Source: Cryobacterium sp. Y50
Lineage (GTDB): Bacteria > Actinomycetota > Actinomycetes > Actinomycetales > Microbacteriaceae
Assembly (NCBI RefSeq): GCF_002929805.1
Contig: NZ_PJJM01000101.1
Location: forward strand, 105,801-169,800
Direction of reading: 5' to 3'
DNA: 64,000 nt
Shown here: in pieces, positions 8,271 to 17,493 of the stretch
How the letters are laid out: every line of letters starts with the position of its first letter
Numbering within the stretch: the first letter of the stretch is position 1
Notes under the pieces: model-generated
Seen by the model: only the letters and a program-made list of their open reading frames with translations
What the model was told of the DNA's origin: nothing
Databases searched by the model: none
Made by a program: the position numbers and the translations under genes

Positions 8271-8838
8271 GGGACGTAGCCTCCTTTTAATTTGGGCGGA
8301 CCATCGTGGTCCGCGTTCACTAGGAGGTGCACCAAGGGCATCATGGCGATCGCGCCTGCGGACAGGAAGATTCGGATCGAACTCAACGCAAGTCGAAACG
8401 GAGTGAGACAACGACGTGATGTCGCTGGTTGATTCTCACGCCAGCGGAGCGACTGAGGTCGCTCTCCTGCGCGCTCTCGGAACGGCGGAGGCGGCCAATA
8501 ATGGTCATGAGACCGTGCCGTTAGTGGTGCACGGTGTTCTGTATTCTTGCGCCGAGCAGATGAAGCGGCACGTCGGTGCGGCGACCGGTAGGCCTCGGCA
8601 CTGAATTGACGCGGGCGAGTGAAGGCAGGGCGAGTTGTGCCATGGGAATATCCATTCCTGCGGAGCCTGGGTATGCAATCGACGCACTAATTCCCCTGCG
8701 CTGGAAAAGTTATGCACGGCGATAAGTGCCTCCATGTTTGGATGCCGTGGTCGATGATTCGCGCCAGTACCCGGATAACGGTTGAATAGTCACGATCCAG
8801 TTTGAAAAAAGGGCTGGCCGCGTCGTCGGGGGACAATT
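8271..8838. other. Gap without a convincing gene
   Basis: A 62-codon ORF on the plus strand (8416-8604) has no good ribosome-binding site and no recognisable features, and I do not support it as a gene. The stretch lies between the leftward ssb and the rightward membrane-protein pair and probably carries divergent promoters, but none is clear by eye. Confidence 0.4.
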
Positions 8839-9213
8839 TTGACAAGAAGTGAAGTAGCGCCATCATTTCCGGTTAGGGGAGCGAATCCGGAACCAGACGA
8901 CGGTTGGCCCTGGATGCTCACCGCATACGAAATCTCGTACATCGGAAAGTTCAATGCACGACCGCCACGCGAAACGAACTGGGGTGGATCCGAGCGCGAC
9001 GAGATGCGGCTTGATGACGAAGCCGCTGGAGTTCGTGGGGCACGGAAGACGAAGCACGGCAGGCGCGGTGTGAACGGAGTCGTTGCTGGTCTGGCTCTGA
9101 CATTGGTTCTCTGTGCCACAGCCGGCACTACATTCGTAGGGGTTATGAATACGGTGAACGCGGAGAAAATCCGGGTCTCGACCAACTCGCTTCAGGATCA
9201 AATCCATGGATGA
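8839..9213 (+). CDS. Small hypothetical single-pass membrane protein
   Basis: Up to 124 residues with one hydrophobic segment near the C-terminus (VNGVVAGLALTLVLCATAGTTFVGVM). The earliest start is TTG at 8839 behind a GGGGGA sequence; an ATG at 8913 or 9003 could be the true start. The stop overlaps the next gene (ATGGATGA around 9206-9213), suggesting translational coupling, which is the main reason to accept it. Function unknown; it sits on the opposite strand to the conjugation genes. Confidence 0.5.
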   Translation: MTRSEVAPSFPVRGANPEPDDGWPWMLTAYEISYIGKFNARPPRETNWGGSERDEMRLDDEAAGVRGARKTKHGRRGVNGVVAGLALTLVLCATAGTTFVGVMNTVNAEKIRVSTNSLQDQIHG

Positions 9214-9841
9214 GCAAACTGGAGCTAGTACCGGATCCACGGGTGAGAGCGTTCATCGGGTGGCTGAAGAGGCACATGTGAAAACGAAGAGATGGCAGCG
9301 GAGAGTTTCGGGCACGACCTTTGGTCTTGCTCTTTCAGGAGCGCTGGTGCTCCTTATGGGAAGCGGTGGGTATCTCGCTTGGAGCTATCAGGACTTCAGC
9401 CAAGTCGTTGACCGTGCAACTGCCACCAAGGCCGTGTTTGATGCGGAAGTTGAGGCGGACGCTGTCATCGCCGAGCGAAAGCGAGTCGCCAAAATAGCTA
9501 GAGACGGCGCCGCAATGATCGCTAAGGCGGCAGAGGTCGAGGCGGCAAAGATGGCATTGGACGGCTACAGCCCTGCCGGGGACCATGTCTACTACAGATT
9601 CGCCAACGATGAGGAGTTCACCTGCGGATACTATGACTGCGCTGCCGTCGTCATAACAACGACGTGGACGACGTGCTCGGGGGTATATCTCGAGGCAAAC
9701 CTCGTCCGAAATGAAGTTGTCATTGGGCTCGCAAACGACAGCGCTGGTTACCTCGGAGAAAACTCAACTGCCGTCCTAACGCTCGAGGATTACCAAGACA
9801 CCGGTGGAGCTTTTCAAATCACGACAGTGAATTGCCACTGA
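9206..9841 (+). CDS. Hypothetical membrane-anchored protein
   Basis: 211 residues. A cytoplasmic N-terminus is followed by one transmembrane helix (about 35-60, TTFGLALSGALVLLMGSGGYLAW), then an Ala/Glu/Lys-rich helical stalk (about 65-115). The C-terminal extracytoplasmic domain has paired cysteines (TCGYYDCAAV, TTCSGVY, TVNCH). Coupled to the preceding small membrane protein. No family recognised; the outside-facing cysteine domain beside transfer genes could suit surface exclusion or mating contact, which is speculation. Confidence 0.7.
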   Translation: MDEQTGASTGSTGESVHRVAEEAHVKTKRWQRRVSGTTFGLALSGALVLLMGSGGYLAWSYQDFSQVVDRATATKAVFDAEVEADAVIAERKRVAKIARDGAAMIAKAAEVEAAKMALDGYSPAGDHVYYRFANDEEFTCGYYDCAAVVITTTWTTCSGVYLEANLVRNEVVIGLANDSAGYLGENSTAVLTLEDYQDTGGAFQITTVNCH

Positions 9842-9925
9842 GGTCGAATCCGCCGCTCTGCCGCCGGCCGAAGTCATTGCTTCTGCCGTTTCAGCTGCTC
9901 GGCACAGTTCGGAAACACGCTGACC

Positions 9926-11734
9926 TCACATCCTCTCCTTATGGCTGGGCGGGATTCCGTTCGGGGGTGGCGCGGGCACCCGCATCAACCCTTCAATTTC
10001 GTCGCGGTTCGCGCGCAGATCCTTGGCGTCCGACCGGGTGGTCCACATCTGCAGGCTGGCGATGATCGGCGGCGCCGCACGCAGCAGGATGAGGCCGGTA
10101 CCGAAGGGCAGGGTGCGGATTGTGTCGGGCGGCATGATCGGCACGCGGCGGACGGAGCGCTGTGACGAGCGTGAGCCGCGGTCGCCGATCGTGGTCGAGT
10201 CGGTTGTCTCGTCGCGGTCACCGATCAGGGTTGAGAGGTCGTGCAGGTCGCGTGAGTTGGAGCCTCCGCCGAGCACGATCTTGACGATCGACGAATCCCA
10301 GATGGTGCCGGCCGCATTGTCGCTCCACTTCGTGCGCGCCTGGGAGAGCGACTGCAGTACGGGCATCGTCGTGATCCCGGTGCCGCCGCCCTCCGCCATG
10401 AGCGTGGGGAGCGAGGGGAGTGGCGCGAGGTTGCCGATCTCATCGAGGGCGAGCAGCAGCGGCGGGTCCAGCCGGGCACCCGCACTGCGCGCGGCCATGC
10501 GGCGAGCAGTTTCGACGAGGTCTTCGACGAATGCCGACACGAGCGACGCCGAGTTATTCGATCCCGCACCGGTTGCCAGCAGATAGAGCGTGCCGTTGCT
10601 GCGAAGGAATCCTTCGGGGTCGAACCCTTCACCCACCGGTGGTGACACGGAATCCAATACCCGTGGGTCAGCCAGCGCGCCCAACGATAGTGAGACTCCC
10701 TGCCAGATGGAGTCGCGCGTGCGCGGGTCGGCCTCAAGCGTGGCCCGCAACGAATCGCCCCAGCCGGTGGCCGCGCCCGGGGTGCCCAGCAGAATGGATA
10801 CCGCATCGTGGGCGGCGGCCGGGTCGAGGGTCCACCGAAATAGGTCGGCCGGCGAGCAGTGGTCGAGTGCGGCCGCGTGCAGCATCGACTGCAGGGCCGT
10901 GCGGGTCTTGGCTTCCCAGAACCCGCCGCCGTCGACGCCGCCCGCGGCCAGTCCGGTTCCAGCGGCGAGACCGGCAGCTCGGATCATCGCCGTGAGCGGA
11001 TCCTCACACCCGCGAATGGGCGACCACCGTAGCCCCACCGGCACCCCTGCCGCCAGCTGCTGCGGATCGAACACCGCCACAGGCCCCAGCCGTTGCCGTG
11101 CTCGCAGTGTGGTTGTGAGGTTGTCGGGGCGGGTGGAAGTGGTCACGACTGGGCCGGGCGCGTCGAGAATGGCATTGATCACAATGTGCGCCCCCTTGCC
11201 GGAGCGCGGCGGTCCGATCACCAGGATCGAGTCCTCGACGCTCGCCCACACCGCGGTACCGCGCGATCGCCCGATGCGATACCCAACATCGCTCGGGCTC
11301 GGCTTCGAGAGCGACGGTCGAAGGTGCGCAGCGCGTCTCATGATGGCCGAATGCGACGCGGCACGAGCAACCTCGGCGCGGGTCGCGATGCCGGCAATGC
11401 GGTACGGGTCGACCTTCGTGGTGACACCTCTGAACATGCGCCACAACCCAATCGCCAGAACGGATGCCAACATCACCAGCAAGATCGTCGTCACCCAATA
11501 CGCGATCGGGTTCAAACCCGGTGCCCTCAGCTCTGTCGCAGGGTTGCCTGGGTTTAGAAGTACGGCGAGCCCAGTCTCTGGCCCGCCAGTTGGCTGCGCG
11601 ATGCCTATTGCCCAGGCCGCGAGAGCACCCGAGCCGCGAAGCAGCAGGGCCAACACTGCCGCACCGATCAGGAGTCCAATACCGAGGTTGGTCAGCTCGT
11701 CGCCGAGGTCGGTCTGCGGTCGTTGGGTGGTCAT
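9926..11734 (-). CDS. Type IV coupling protein, TraG/TraD/VirD4-like ATPase
   Basis: 602 residues. Two N-terminal transmembrane segments (about 16-45 and 80-98) precede an ATPase domain with Walker A GPPRSGKG (174-181) and Walker B LLLALDEIGNLA. The TraM-recognition/TraG C-terminal region follows (LGGGSNSRDLHDLSTLIGDRDE). Coupling proteins bring the relaxase-DNA complex to the secretion channel. It ends the large leftward transfer operon, just downstream of a tiny ORF and the VirB4-like gene. Confidence 0.88.
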   Translation of the reverse strand: MTTQRPQTDLGDELTNLGIGLLIGAAVLALLLRGSGALAAWAIGIAQPTGGPETGLAVLLNPGNPATELRAPGLNPIAYWVTTILLVMLASVLAIGLWRMFRGVTTKVDPYRIAGIATRAEVARAASHSAIMRRAAHLRPSLSKPSPSDVGYRIGRSRGTAVWASVEDSILVIGPPRSGKGAHIVINAILDAPGPVVTTSTRPDNLTTTLRARQRLGPVAVFDPQQLAAGVPVGLRWSPIRGCEDPLTAMIRAAGLAAGTGLAAGGVDGGGFWEAKTRTALQSMLHAAALDHCSPADLFRWTLDPAAAHDAVSILLGTPGAATGWGDSLRATLEADPRTRDSIWQGVSLSLGALADPRVLDSVSPPVGEGFDPEGFLRSNGTLYLLATGAGSNNSASLVSAFVEDLVETARRMAARSAGARLDPPLLLALDEIGNLAPLPSLPTLMAEGGGTGITTMPVLQSLSQARTKWSDNAAGTIWDSSIVKIVLGGGSNSRDLHDLSTLIGDRDETTDSTTIGDRGSRSSQRSVRRVPIMPPDTIRTLPFGTGLILLRAAPPIIASLQMWTTRSDAKDLRANRDEIEGLMRVPAPPPNGIPPSHKERM

Positions 11735-11741
11735 CCGCTTA

Positions 11742-11858
11742 TCAATTCAGACGGCTGAAGCGTCGCGTAGGGGAGGGAGCGAAGCCCGGAGGAGAAGGAG
11801 GCGCACACGGCGCGGGCACGGGTAGTCCGGCGAGCATTACGCGCGCTTTGCGTTCCAT
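11742..11858 (-). CDS. 38-codon small ORF with strong ribosome-binding site
   Basis: ATG at 11858 is preceded by GAGGAGG at ideal spacing, and the stop lies 7 bases before the coupling protein start. The product begins MERKARVMLAGLPVPAPCAPP and is Pro/Arg-rich without a transmembrane segment. The ribosome-binding site is better than that of the coupling protein itself, so it may act as a translational lead-in; a real micropeptide is possible. No family recognised. Confidence 0.4.
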   Translation of the reverse strand: MERKARVMLAGLPVPAPCAPPSPPGFAPSPTRRFSRLN

Positions 11859-11892
11859 GACTAGGCCTCCTCAATCAATACAAGGTGCGCGG

Positions 11893-13383
11893 CTATTGCC
11901 CAGAGGTCATCCGCGCTGTCGTATCGAATGCCACGAGCTCATCAGGGTGCAGCTGGTGCTGCACCACAAAACTGCGATCCTTCACCCGCCACAGCCCTTG
12001 CCCGGTGCCAAGCGCAGGCAGCAGCTTCTGCTCAGTACGACTGAGCCCCAGTGCGCTCGCCGTGGATCCGAGCTGGTCCGGTTCCTGCCGGTAGACGATG
12101 CGCGTTTCCGCGTTCGCCAGCAGCGACGATGCGAGCGCGCGCATGGCGGAGCCAGAGTCGCCGACGTTGTCGAGGTCGCTGAGCTTGTGGAAAATGAGCA
12201 TGTTCGCGATGCCGAAGTGCCTGGCCAGCCGCCACTGGGCATCCATTCGGCGCAGCAGCGCCGGATATGCCATGAGCCGCCAGGCCTCGTCGTAGATGAC
12301 CCAGCGTTGGCCGCCGGCCGGGTCGGCGAGGGCAGATTCCATCCACGCCGACGAGCATGTCATCAGCACGGAGATGAGCGTCGAGTTCTCGGCCACCCGT
12401 GACAGGTCGAGCGACACCATCGGCAGCGTGGGGTCGAAGCGCACGGTGGAGGGTCCGTCGAAGAGTCCGGCGAGGTCGCCAGCCACGAGCCGGCGCAGGG
12501 CGTGGCCGACGAGGCGGCCGTCTGCGGCGAGGCGGCCCTCGTCGTCCTCGGGGTTGGGGGAGAGGATGCGATCGACCACCATGGGCAGGATCGGCACCTC
12601 GGCGCTGCGCACGGCATCGGCCAGGGCGAGGTCGATGGCCGTGTGCTCGAGCGGGCTGAGCGGTCGGTCGAGCACGGTTTCGGCGAGGGCGCCGATCAGG
12701 TCGCGGCGCCGGGCGGCTAGCTGGGCCGACCACTCGGCATCCGAAACGGATGCCGCCCGATGACCCTCATCGAGCGGATTCAGCCGGTTGTGCAGACCAT
12801 GACCGAGGATGATGGCTTTGCCGCCGACGGCCTCGGCGACGGCGGTGTGCTCGCCCTTCGGATCGCCCGGCACGTAGACGCGCCGGCCGAAGGGGAGCGA
12901 GCGGGTGTAGAGCGACTTCGCCAGCGAGGACTTACCCGAGCCGACGATGCCGGCCAGCACGATATTCGGCGCGGTGATCAGTCCGCGCTGGTAGAGCACC
13001 CATGGGTCGTAGACGAAGGAGCCCCCGGAGTAGAGGTCCTGCCCGACGAAGACGCCGGCCGAGCCGAGTCCGGCCTCCGCAAGAAAGGGGTAATGGCCCG
13101 ACAGCGTCGCCGTGGTGTCCTGATGCTTGGGCAGCTTCAGTCGACCGGCCGTGCGCAGTTGCCCGGGTCCAGCCTCGCCGGCCTTGCGCAGATAGGCGCC
13201 CGATCGCGCTTCGTCCCGTTCGGCGTGCCAGCGCGTGCGTGCCGCGAGAGTCGTGGCCTTCCGGGCATCCGCTTCGATCTTCACGGCCTCTCGCCGACGG
13301 GCGCGACGGTCGCGGCGCAGCTCGCCGCGCGGCTCGACCAGCGCGGCCGTGTGCATTCGCTCGGTCACATCGGTGTCTTTCAC
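11893..13383 (-). CDS. VirB4/TraC-like conjugation ATPase
   Basis: 496 residues with a basic helical N-terminus, Walker A GIVGSGKS (145-152) and Walker B WVIYDEAWRLM (about 352-362). Later motifs include LLRRMDAQWRLARHFGIANMLIFHKLSDL and RIVYRQEPDQLGS. VirB4 ATPases energise assembly of the mating channel. The N-terminal VirB4 domain is short; in this actinobacterial lineage the SCO6880-type protein (14372-15835) appears to supply the membrane-side part. The start overlaps the stop of the upstream small gene (ATGA). Confidence 0.87.
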   Translation of the reverse strand: MKDTDVTERMHTAALVEPRGELRRDRRARRREAVKIEADARKATTLAARTRWHAERDEARSGAYLRKAGEAGPGQLRTAGRLKLPKHQDTTATLSGHYPFLAEAGLGSAGVFVGQDLYSGGSFVYDPWVLYQRGLITAPNIVLAGIVGSGKSSLAKSLYTRSLPFGRRVYVPGDPKGEHTAVAEAVGGKAIILGHGLHNRLNPLDEGHRAASVSDAEWSAQLAARRRDLIGALAETVLDRPLSPLEHTAIDLALADAVRSAEVPILPMVVDRILSPNPEDDEGRLAADGRLVGHALRRLVAGDLAGLFDGPSTVRFDPTLPMVSLDLSRVAENSTLISVLMTCSSAWMESALADPAGGQRWVIYDEAWRLMAYPALLRRMDAQWRLARHFGIANMLIFHKLSDLDNVGDSGSAMRALASSLLANAETRIVYRQEPDQLGSTASALGLSRTEQKLLPALGTGQGLWRVKDRSFVVQHQLHPDELVAFDTTARMTSGQ

Positions 13384-13778
13384 AGCGTGACCGTGCGCTC
13401 GGCCAGGCGCGTCGACCGCGGGGCGGCCCAGATGTCGACTCGACGGGGTGCCGGGCGGGTTGGCTTCAATTCAGATTCAAGCGGATGCCACCGCAACAGC
13501 GAAACGTAGCGGTACGTCCTGCTGTAGGTGAGGGCGTACGGTGAGCCGTCGTGCTCGATGATGTGGTCGGTCCGGCCGGCCGGGATGCGGTCGTAGACGT
13601 ACCCGTTCTCGAGGGCGGCATCGGTCGTGGCCTCGCCGAGGTCCCGTGGCTGCAGGTAATCGAAGGCAGCGGATGCTCCGCTTCTGTCGATCAGGCCGAG
13701 CACCGCGTCGGCCTCAGTTCCTTGCAGGAAGACGACGCTGATCCATCGGCAATCGGGTACTCTCGGCCTGTCGAGCAT
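13380..13778 (-). CDS. Hypothetical conjugation-operon protein
   Basis: 132 residues from ATG 13778, which has GGGAG five bases upstream; the longer TTG-initiated frame to 13832 lacks a ribosome-binding site. The product is soluble and slightly basic (MLDRPRVPDCRW... AERTVTL) with no recognised domain. Its stop overlaps the VirB4-like start by four bases, so it is a conserved-looking member of the transfer operon. Confidence 0.65.
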   Translation of the reverse strand: MLDRPRVPDCRWISVVFLQGTEADAVLGLIDRSGASAAFDYLQPRDLGEATTDAALENGYVYDRIPAGRTDHIIEHDGSPYALTYSRTYRYVSLLRWHPLESELKPTRPAPRRVDIWAAPRSTRLAERTVTL

Positions 13779-13844
13779 ATTGACTCCCATCGCTTTACAA
13801 GACAGGAGCGCACTGCTCGCACAGTACTGCAAGGAAGGATCACA

Positions 13845-13858
13845 CCAGCCGCGGCTGG
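13845..13858. promoter_or_regulatory. 14-bp perfect palindrome CCAGCCGCGGCTGG
   Basis: The palindrome lies in the 236-base gap between the leftward transfer gene at 13778 and the rightward gene at 14015. It could be an operator for either direction. GC-rich palindromes of this size are not rare in such DNA, so the claim is weak. Confidence 0.2.
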
Positions 13859-14014
13859 CTTGATCGTCGCGTCGCCTAGCGCGGTCTTGTCGGGTCTACT
13901 GGAACTAAGTTGCCGGCGACCTACTTCTGCGAAGATGTTGACAGTTGGGCAGGATTTCACCTGCGCAGCTCCCAAGCAGCCGCGAGGCTGACACGTCGAC
14001 TGCGGAGGAACCCG

Positions 14015-14320
14015 ATGACAAAAAAGAGCAGCAGCGCCAACAAGAAGATCTCGATGGATGCTCAAAAAGCTTGGGATGAGGGGAAGTCCTTCTACGCACC
14101 GAGTTTTGTCGACTTTGCGGGTAAGGGAGTGGAGCAGATATTCGAGTCGGCCGATGAACCCTCGCGGATGGCTCAACGTCATGTGGACTGGGAGTCTGCG
14201 CTCGAAGGAATTTCCGCAGTCGGGTGGCAGCTGAACACTTGGTCAGTTCAGCGCACAGTGTCTGAGGGCCAGCTCAAGATTTCGTCCGACAGGGCGTTCG
14301 CGCTGTTCGTTCGCAGCTGA
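14015..14320 (+). CDS. Small DUF4177-like protein on the opposite strand
   Basis: 101 residues from ATG 14015 with GGAGG six bases upstream (the longer frame to 13910 has none). The C-terminal half, VDWESALEGISAVGWQLNTWSVQRT..RAFALFVRS, has the short beta-hairpin/GW pattern of DUF4177-like proteins. It reads against the transfer operon and interrupts it between the SCO6880-type gene and the 13380 gene, so it looks like an independently transcribed insertion. Confidence 0.65.
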   Translation: MTKKSSSANKKISMDAQKAWDEGKSFYAPSFVDFAGKGVEQIFESADEPSRMAQRHVDWESALEGISAVGWQLNTWSVQRTVSEGQLKISSDRAFALFVRS

Positions 14321-14371
14321 GAATGATCCGCGACCGCGATACCTAAGGCTAAGAGGTGAGCCTTCAACGGC

Positions 14372-15835
14372 TTACACGCTCCGACACAACGGCAATGCCG
14401 CCGCCGTAAACGCCTGCGCCTGCTGCCCCACCAGCCGACGCGTCTCGCACGACGCCTGAATCGCAGCCTGCTCGATCGATGCCACCGCGGCGTCGAGCTC
14501 ATCCACGGTCGCCGCGGTCACGCAGATCAGTCCGGAGGTGCGCAGCACGCCGTGGCCGGCGGTGAGGTCGGCTTCCTGGTGCAGGAGGTCGTCGTACTCG
14601 GCGGTGGCGCCGGCATCCTCTATTTGACCGATGCGAGTGCGTTGGTGGGCGTCGCTGATCAGCTCGGTCTTCTTCTTGCGCAGGTCGCGCGCGGCTTGGT
14701 CGGCGCGCACGGGCAGGTAATGCAGCGACACCGTGCGCAGGATACCGTTCGTGAAAACCAGAGGCGACAGAAAACCGGGGAACACCTGCGACCTAGGCCA
14801 TTCGCTGATCCACAGCACCGCGTGAAACGCGCTGTCCGTGCGGAGGTGATCCCAACTCTCGGCGACAGCCACCGGCCCGGCCGTGGCCAGCGACCGCCCA
14901 ACCAGCGGATGCCGCTCCAGATCGACGCCGACAGCAGGGTCGTACGCCGTGCGCAGGATCACGGCGAGTTCATCAGCGGTGAGCCACCCGCCGACTGTGA
15001 GGTCCGCCGCGCGCAACGCTCCAGCCAGTGCCGTCATTTCCTGGCGCAGTACCGTTGCGGCGCCGCGCATCCCGCCGCCCTGTGTGCGCACTTGGCGAGT
15101 CGCCGCGCTGAGATCGAGTGACAGCGCGATCGTGGTGGCGTGGCGTTCCCCGGCGGGTCCGGCCCGCTCGATCAAATCGCGGTAGGTGGTTGCGGCCCAA
15201 CTGCCGTCGTCGATACCGTGCCGCTCCCACCACTCGGCCAATCCGGTACCGGAATCGGGCAGCGTGCGCTCCGACACCTGCAGTCGCGCAATCCGCCCCG
15301 ACCGGCAGGCCCCGGCCAGCACGCGCCCCCACCCGACTACGCGGCGATGCTGTTCGTCCGGGTCGAGTAGCGCGAACGCCGGGTGCGACACCGCAACGAC
15401 CGCGGTGAGGGTTTGCGCGTGCGGGTCGTGGATCATGACTGCCCCCGACTCGGGATCGTTCCACTCGCGCAGCGCCGCTGCGTCTCCGGGCAGCGACAGA
15501 GTTCCCACTGGGCGCGGGCGGATGATGCGGCGCCGGTAGTTCAGCTGCTCATGCCCTGAGCGCCACGCCCACCGGGTGACGACCGGCATCCATTCGACGA
15601 TCTTTCGGCCGCCGACCGGGATGCCGGCGATCACCGCCGCGATGCCCCAGAGGGGGCTGGTCCAGGCGACACCGGAGGCGCCCGCCGTGTAAAGAGCGGC
15701 GACGATGGTGAGCGTGCCGATCGACAGGGCGACCAGTTGCGGCATCGACAGGCCGAGCAGGATGCCGCGTTTGGTCAGTCGCGAGAATTGCACCGGGGCG
15801 AGGCGGTAGTCGGCGCGGTTCGTGTCAGTGTCCAT
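14372..15835 (-). CDS. SCO6880-type conjugation membrane protein
   Basis: 487 residues beginning MDTDTNRADYRLAPVQFSRL. The much longer frame to 16540 overlaps the VirB6-like gene and is rejected. Two adjacent hydrophobic segments (about 25-65) precede a long soluble region (GTLSLPGDAAALREW, then a domain ending TRRLVGQQAQAFTAAALPL). This architecture is what I recognise as the SCO6880 family of actinobacterial transfer systems, equivalent to the VirB3 plus N-terminal VirB4 portion. It starts 3 bases after the VirB6-like stop. Confidence 0.75.
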   Translation of the reverse strand: MDTDTNRADYRLAPVQFSRLTKRGILLGLSMPQLVALSIGTLTIVAALYTAGASGVAWTSPLWGIAAVIAGIPVGGRKIVEWMPVVTRWAWRSGHEQLNYRRRIIRPRPVGTLSLPGDAAALREWNDPESGAVMIHDPHAQTLTAVVAVSHPAFALLDPDEQHRRVVGWGRVLAGACRSGRIARLQVSERTLPDSGTGLAEWWERHGIDDGSWAATTYRDLIERAGPAGERHATTIALSLDLSAATRQVRTQGGGMRGAATVLRQEMTALAGALRAADLTVGGWLTADELAVILRTAYDPAVGVDLERHPLVGRSLATAGPVAVAESWDHLRTDSAFHAVLWISEWPRSQVFPGFLSPLVFTNGILRTVSLHYLPVRADQAARDLRKKKTELISDAHQRTRIGQIEDAGATAEYDDLLHQEADLTAGHGVLRTSGLICVTAATVDELDAAVASIEQAAIQASCETRRLVGQQAQAFTAAALPLCRSV

Positions 15836-15837
15836 GG

Positions 15838-17199
15838 CTACGCGTCCTTGACCTTTCGTCCGGCTGGCAGTTCCTGTGGTGAAGCGGATGCTGGTGGTCG
15901 CCTTGGCTTGGATGCCGGCGCGCTCGGGGCGCTGGCGTTGCCGGCGGACTGGGTGTGGGCATCCGCTTTCTGAGCGACCGCGTTGCCCATCTTTGGGCCG
16001 GCCTTGGCTGTGGCACTTACGACGGCAGCGCCGGCCGCGACTCCGGCGGTGGCCACACCGGCACCAGTGCCAACTGCTGCGCCGCCCGCTCCGGTGCTCG
16101 AGCCGGCACCAGCGTTCGCAGATGCGCCAGCACTCGAGGCACCGGCCGACGACGACGTGGGACCCGGTCCGCCGCTGCTGGACGGTGCCGTCGGTGCAGA
16201 GCCAGTCTGTGTCGCTCGACTGCTGCTGCCCGGGCCCAGGACCTTCTGCGCCATGCTCATCATTGGTGCGCTGGGCACCGGCACGGGCCGGTTCAGCGCT
16301 GACTTCGCTTCCTGCTCGCTGGACATCGCGTGGTACATGTCGAGGCCAACGAAGTTGAGGAACTTGTAGGTGATGTAGGGCGCGAAGGCGGCGATGAACA
16401 TCAGCACGATGCCCGCGATGGGGTCGCTGACGGAGGCGAGGTCCGCATCGATCGGGGCCGCGACCTGCGCGACTGCGACCAGAAAGATCACGACGAGCAC
16501 CAGCTTGGAAAGGATGAGCGCGACGACGAACGCGACCCACTTGGAGAACCAGCCCTTGGCGGCATCCCAGGTGGCGCCAGCGAGAGCGATCGGTCCGAAC
16601 ACGATCGCCACCAGAAGCAGGGCCTTGCGGATGAGCAGGGAGAACCAGACGATGGCCGCGCCGCTGATGGCGAGGCCGGCCAGGAAGATCGTCAGGATTG
16701 CGCCGACGCCGGGTGCGCCGGGGCTGATCGCGGTGAGGCCCACAGCGAGCAGCGCGATGCGGTCGCCCATGCCTTCCATGGTGTTGCCGCTGGCCTGCAC
16801 GACGCCGATGGTGAGTTGGTCGGTGATTTCGAGGAGGAGGCCGGTGATGGTGATGATGACGAAGGAGCCGAGAATCGATTTGGCGACGCCGAATGCGGCG
16901 CGGGAGAGCGCTGTGGGGTCACGGTGTACGAGACCGGTGATCAGTTGCAGGCAGAAGAAGATCAGCGTGACGAAGACGGCGACGCCGAAGAGCACGTTGT
17001 AGACGTCGATGTAGGTCGGGTCGGTGAGGTCGACGAGAGTGGTGGTATCGAAGGCGGCCCAGACGGATTCGAAGAGCCAGGCGGCGGTGGAGCCCATCGC
17101 GCCGGCCAGCCAGTCGAACGGGGCGGCGACCATAGAGGATGCGACGTCGCCGACGCCGGTGCAAACATCCGCCACGACCGGCACATCGCACACGCTCAT
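15838..17199 (-). CDS. VirB6/TrbL-like polytopic transfer protein
   Basis: 453 residues with about seven transmembrane helices between 65 and 295, including LFGVAVFVTLIFFCLQLITGL, LSKLVLVVIFLVAVAQVAAP and IAGIVLMFIAAFAPYI. A long low-complexity Ala/Ser/Gly/Pro tail (about 320-453) follows. VirB6-type proteins form the inner-membrane conduit for DNA. The helical core followed by an ASG-rich cytoplasmic tail is typical for actinobacterial versions. Confidence 0.82.
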   Translation of the reverse strand: MSVCDVPVVADVCTGVGDVASSMVAAPFDWLAGAMGSTAAWLFESVWAAFDTTTLVDLTDPTYIDVYNVLFGVAVFVTLIFFCLQLITGLVHRDPTALSRAAFGVAKSILGSFVIITITGLLLEITDQLTIGVVQASGNTMEGMGDRIALLAVGLTAISPGAPGVGAILTIFLAGLAISGAAIVWFSLLIRKALLLVAIVFGPIALAGATWDAAKGWFSKWVAFVVALILSKLVLVVIFLVAVAQVAAPIDADLASVSDPIAGIVLMFIAAFAPYITYKFLNFVGLDMYHAMSSEQEAKSALNRPVPVPSAPMMSMAQKVLGPGSSSRATQTGSAPTAPSSSGGPGPTSSSAGASSAGASANAGAGSSTGAGGAAVGTGAGVATAGVAAGAAVVSATAKAGPKMGNAVAQKADAHTQSAGNASAPSAPASKPRRPPASASPQELPAGRKVKDA

Positions 17200-17223
17200 T
17201 TCTGACCCCGCTCGAGACCGCGG

Positions 17224-17493
17224 TCAGACGGACTGGCCGACGTTCCAGAAGAAGTTGACGAGAGTGACGGCCGCGCCGCAGATGATCGCGGCACCGCAGG
17301 CCACCATCACGCCCGTCTTGCCGCGCGAGGCGAGGTGGGGGTTGGACGAGTTGGCGCCGAATCCCCAGACGATCGCCGCGACGATGAGGGCGAGCACGCT
17401 GAGCACGAGGCCGATGGTCATGACGGCGCCGACGATGACGCGCAGCTGTTCGATGCCGGGAAGGCCCGTGCCGTTGGGGTTGATGTCGATCAT
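17224..17493 (-). CDS. VirB2/TrbC-like small membrane protein (DUF6112-like)
   Basis: 89 residues from ATG 17493 (GGGAG eight bases upstream). Two transmembrane helices: IVGAVMTIGLVLSVLALIVAAIVWGFG and GVMVACGAAIICGAAVTLVNFFW. Layout resembles VirB2/TrbC pilin-like subunits. It is paralogous to the 18688-18954 product: both share the IVGA..., ACGAA and (V)NF patterns at the same places. Lies just upstream of the VirB6-like gene. Confidence 0.75.
   Translation of the reverse strand: MIDINPNGTGLPGIEQLRVIVGAVMTIGLVLSVLALIVAAIVWGFGANSSNPHLASRGKTGVMVACGAAIICGAAVTLVNFFWNVGQSV

Noticed and set aside
7274..8386. A 370-codon open frame on the minus strand
   Set aside because: The first half is the wrong frame across ssb and looks random; the real gene is the 188-residue protein starting at 7840.
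14372..16540. A 722-codon open frame on the minus strand
   Set aside because: Its first 235 codons overlap the well-supported VirB6-like gene in another frame and are Arg/Gly/His-rich; the true start is ATG 15835.
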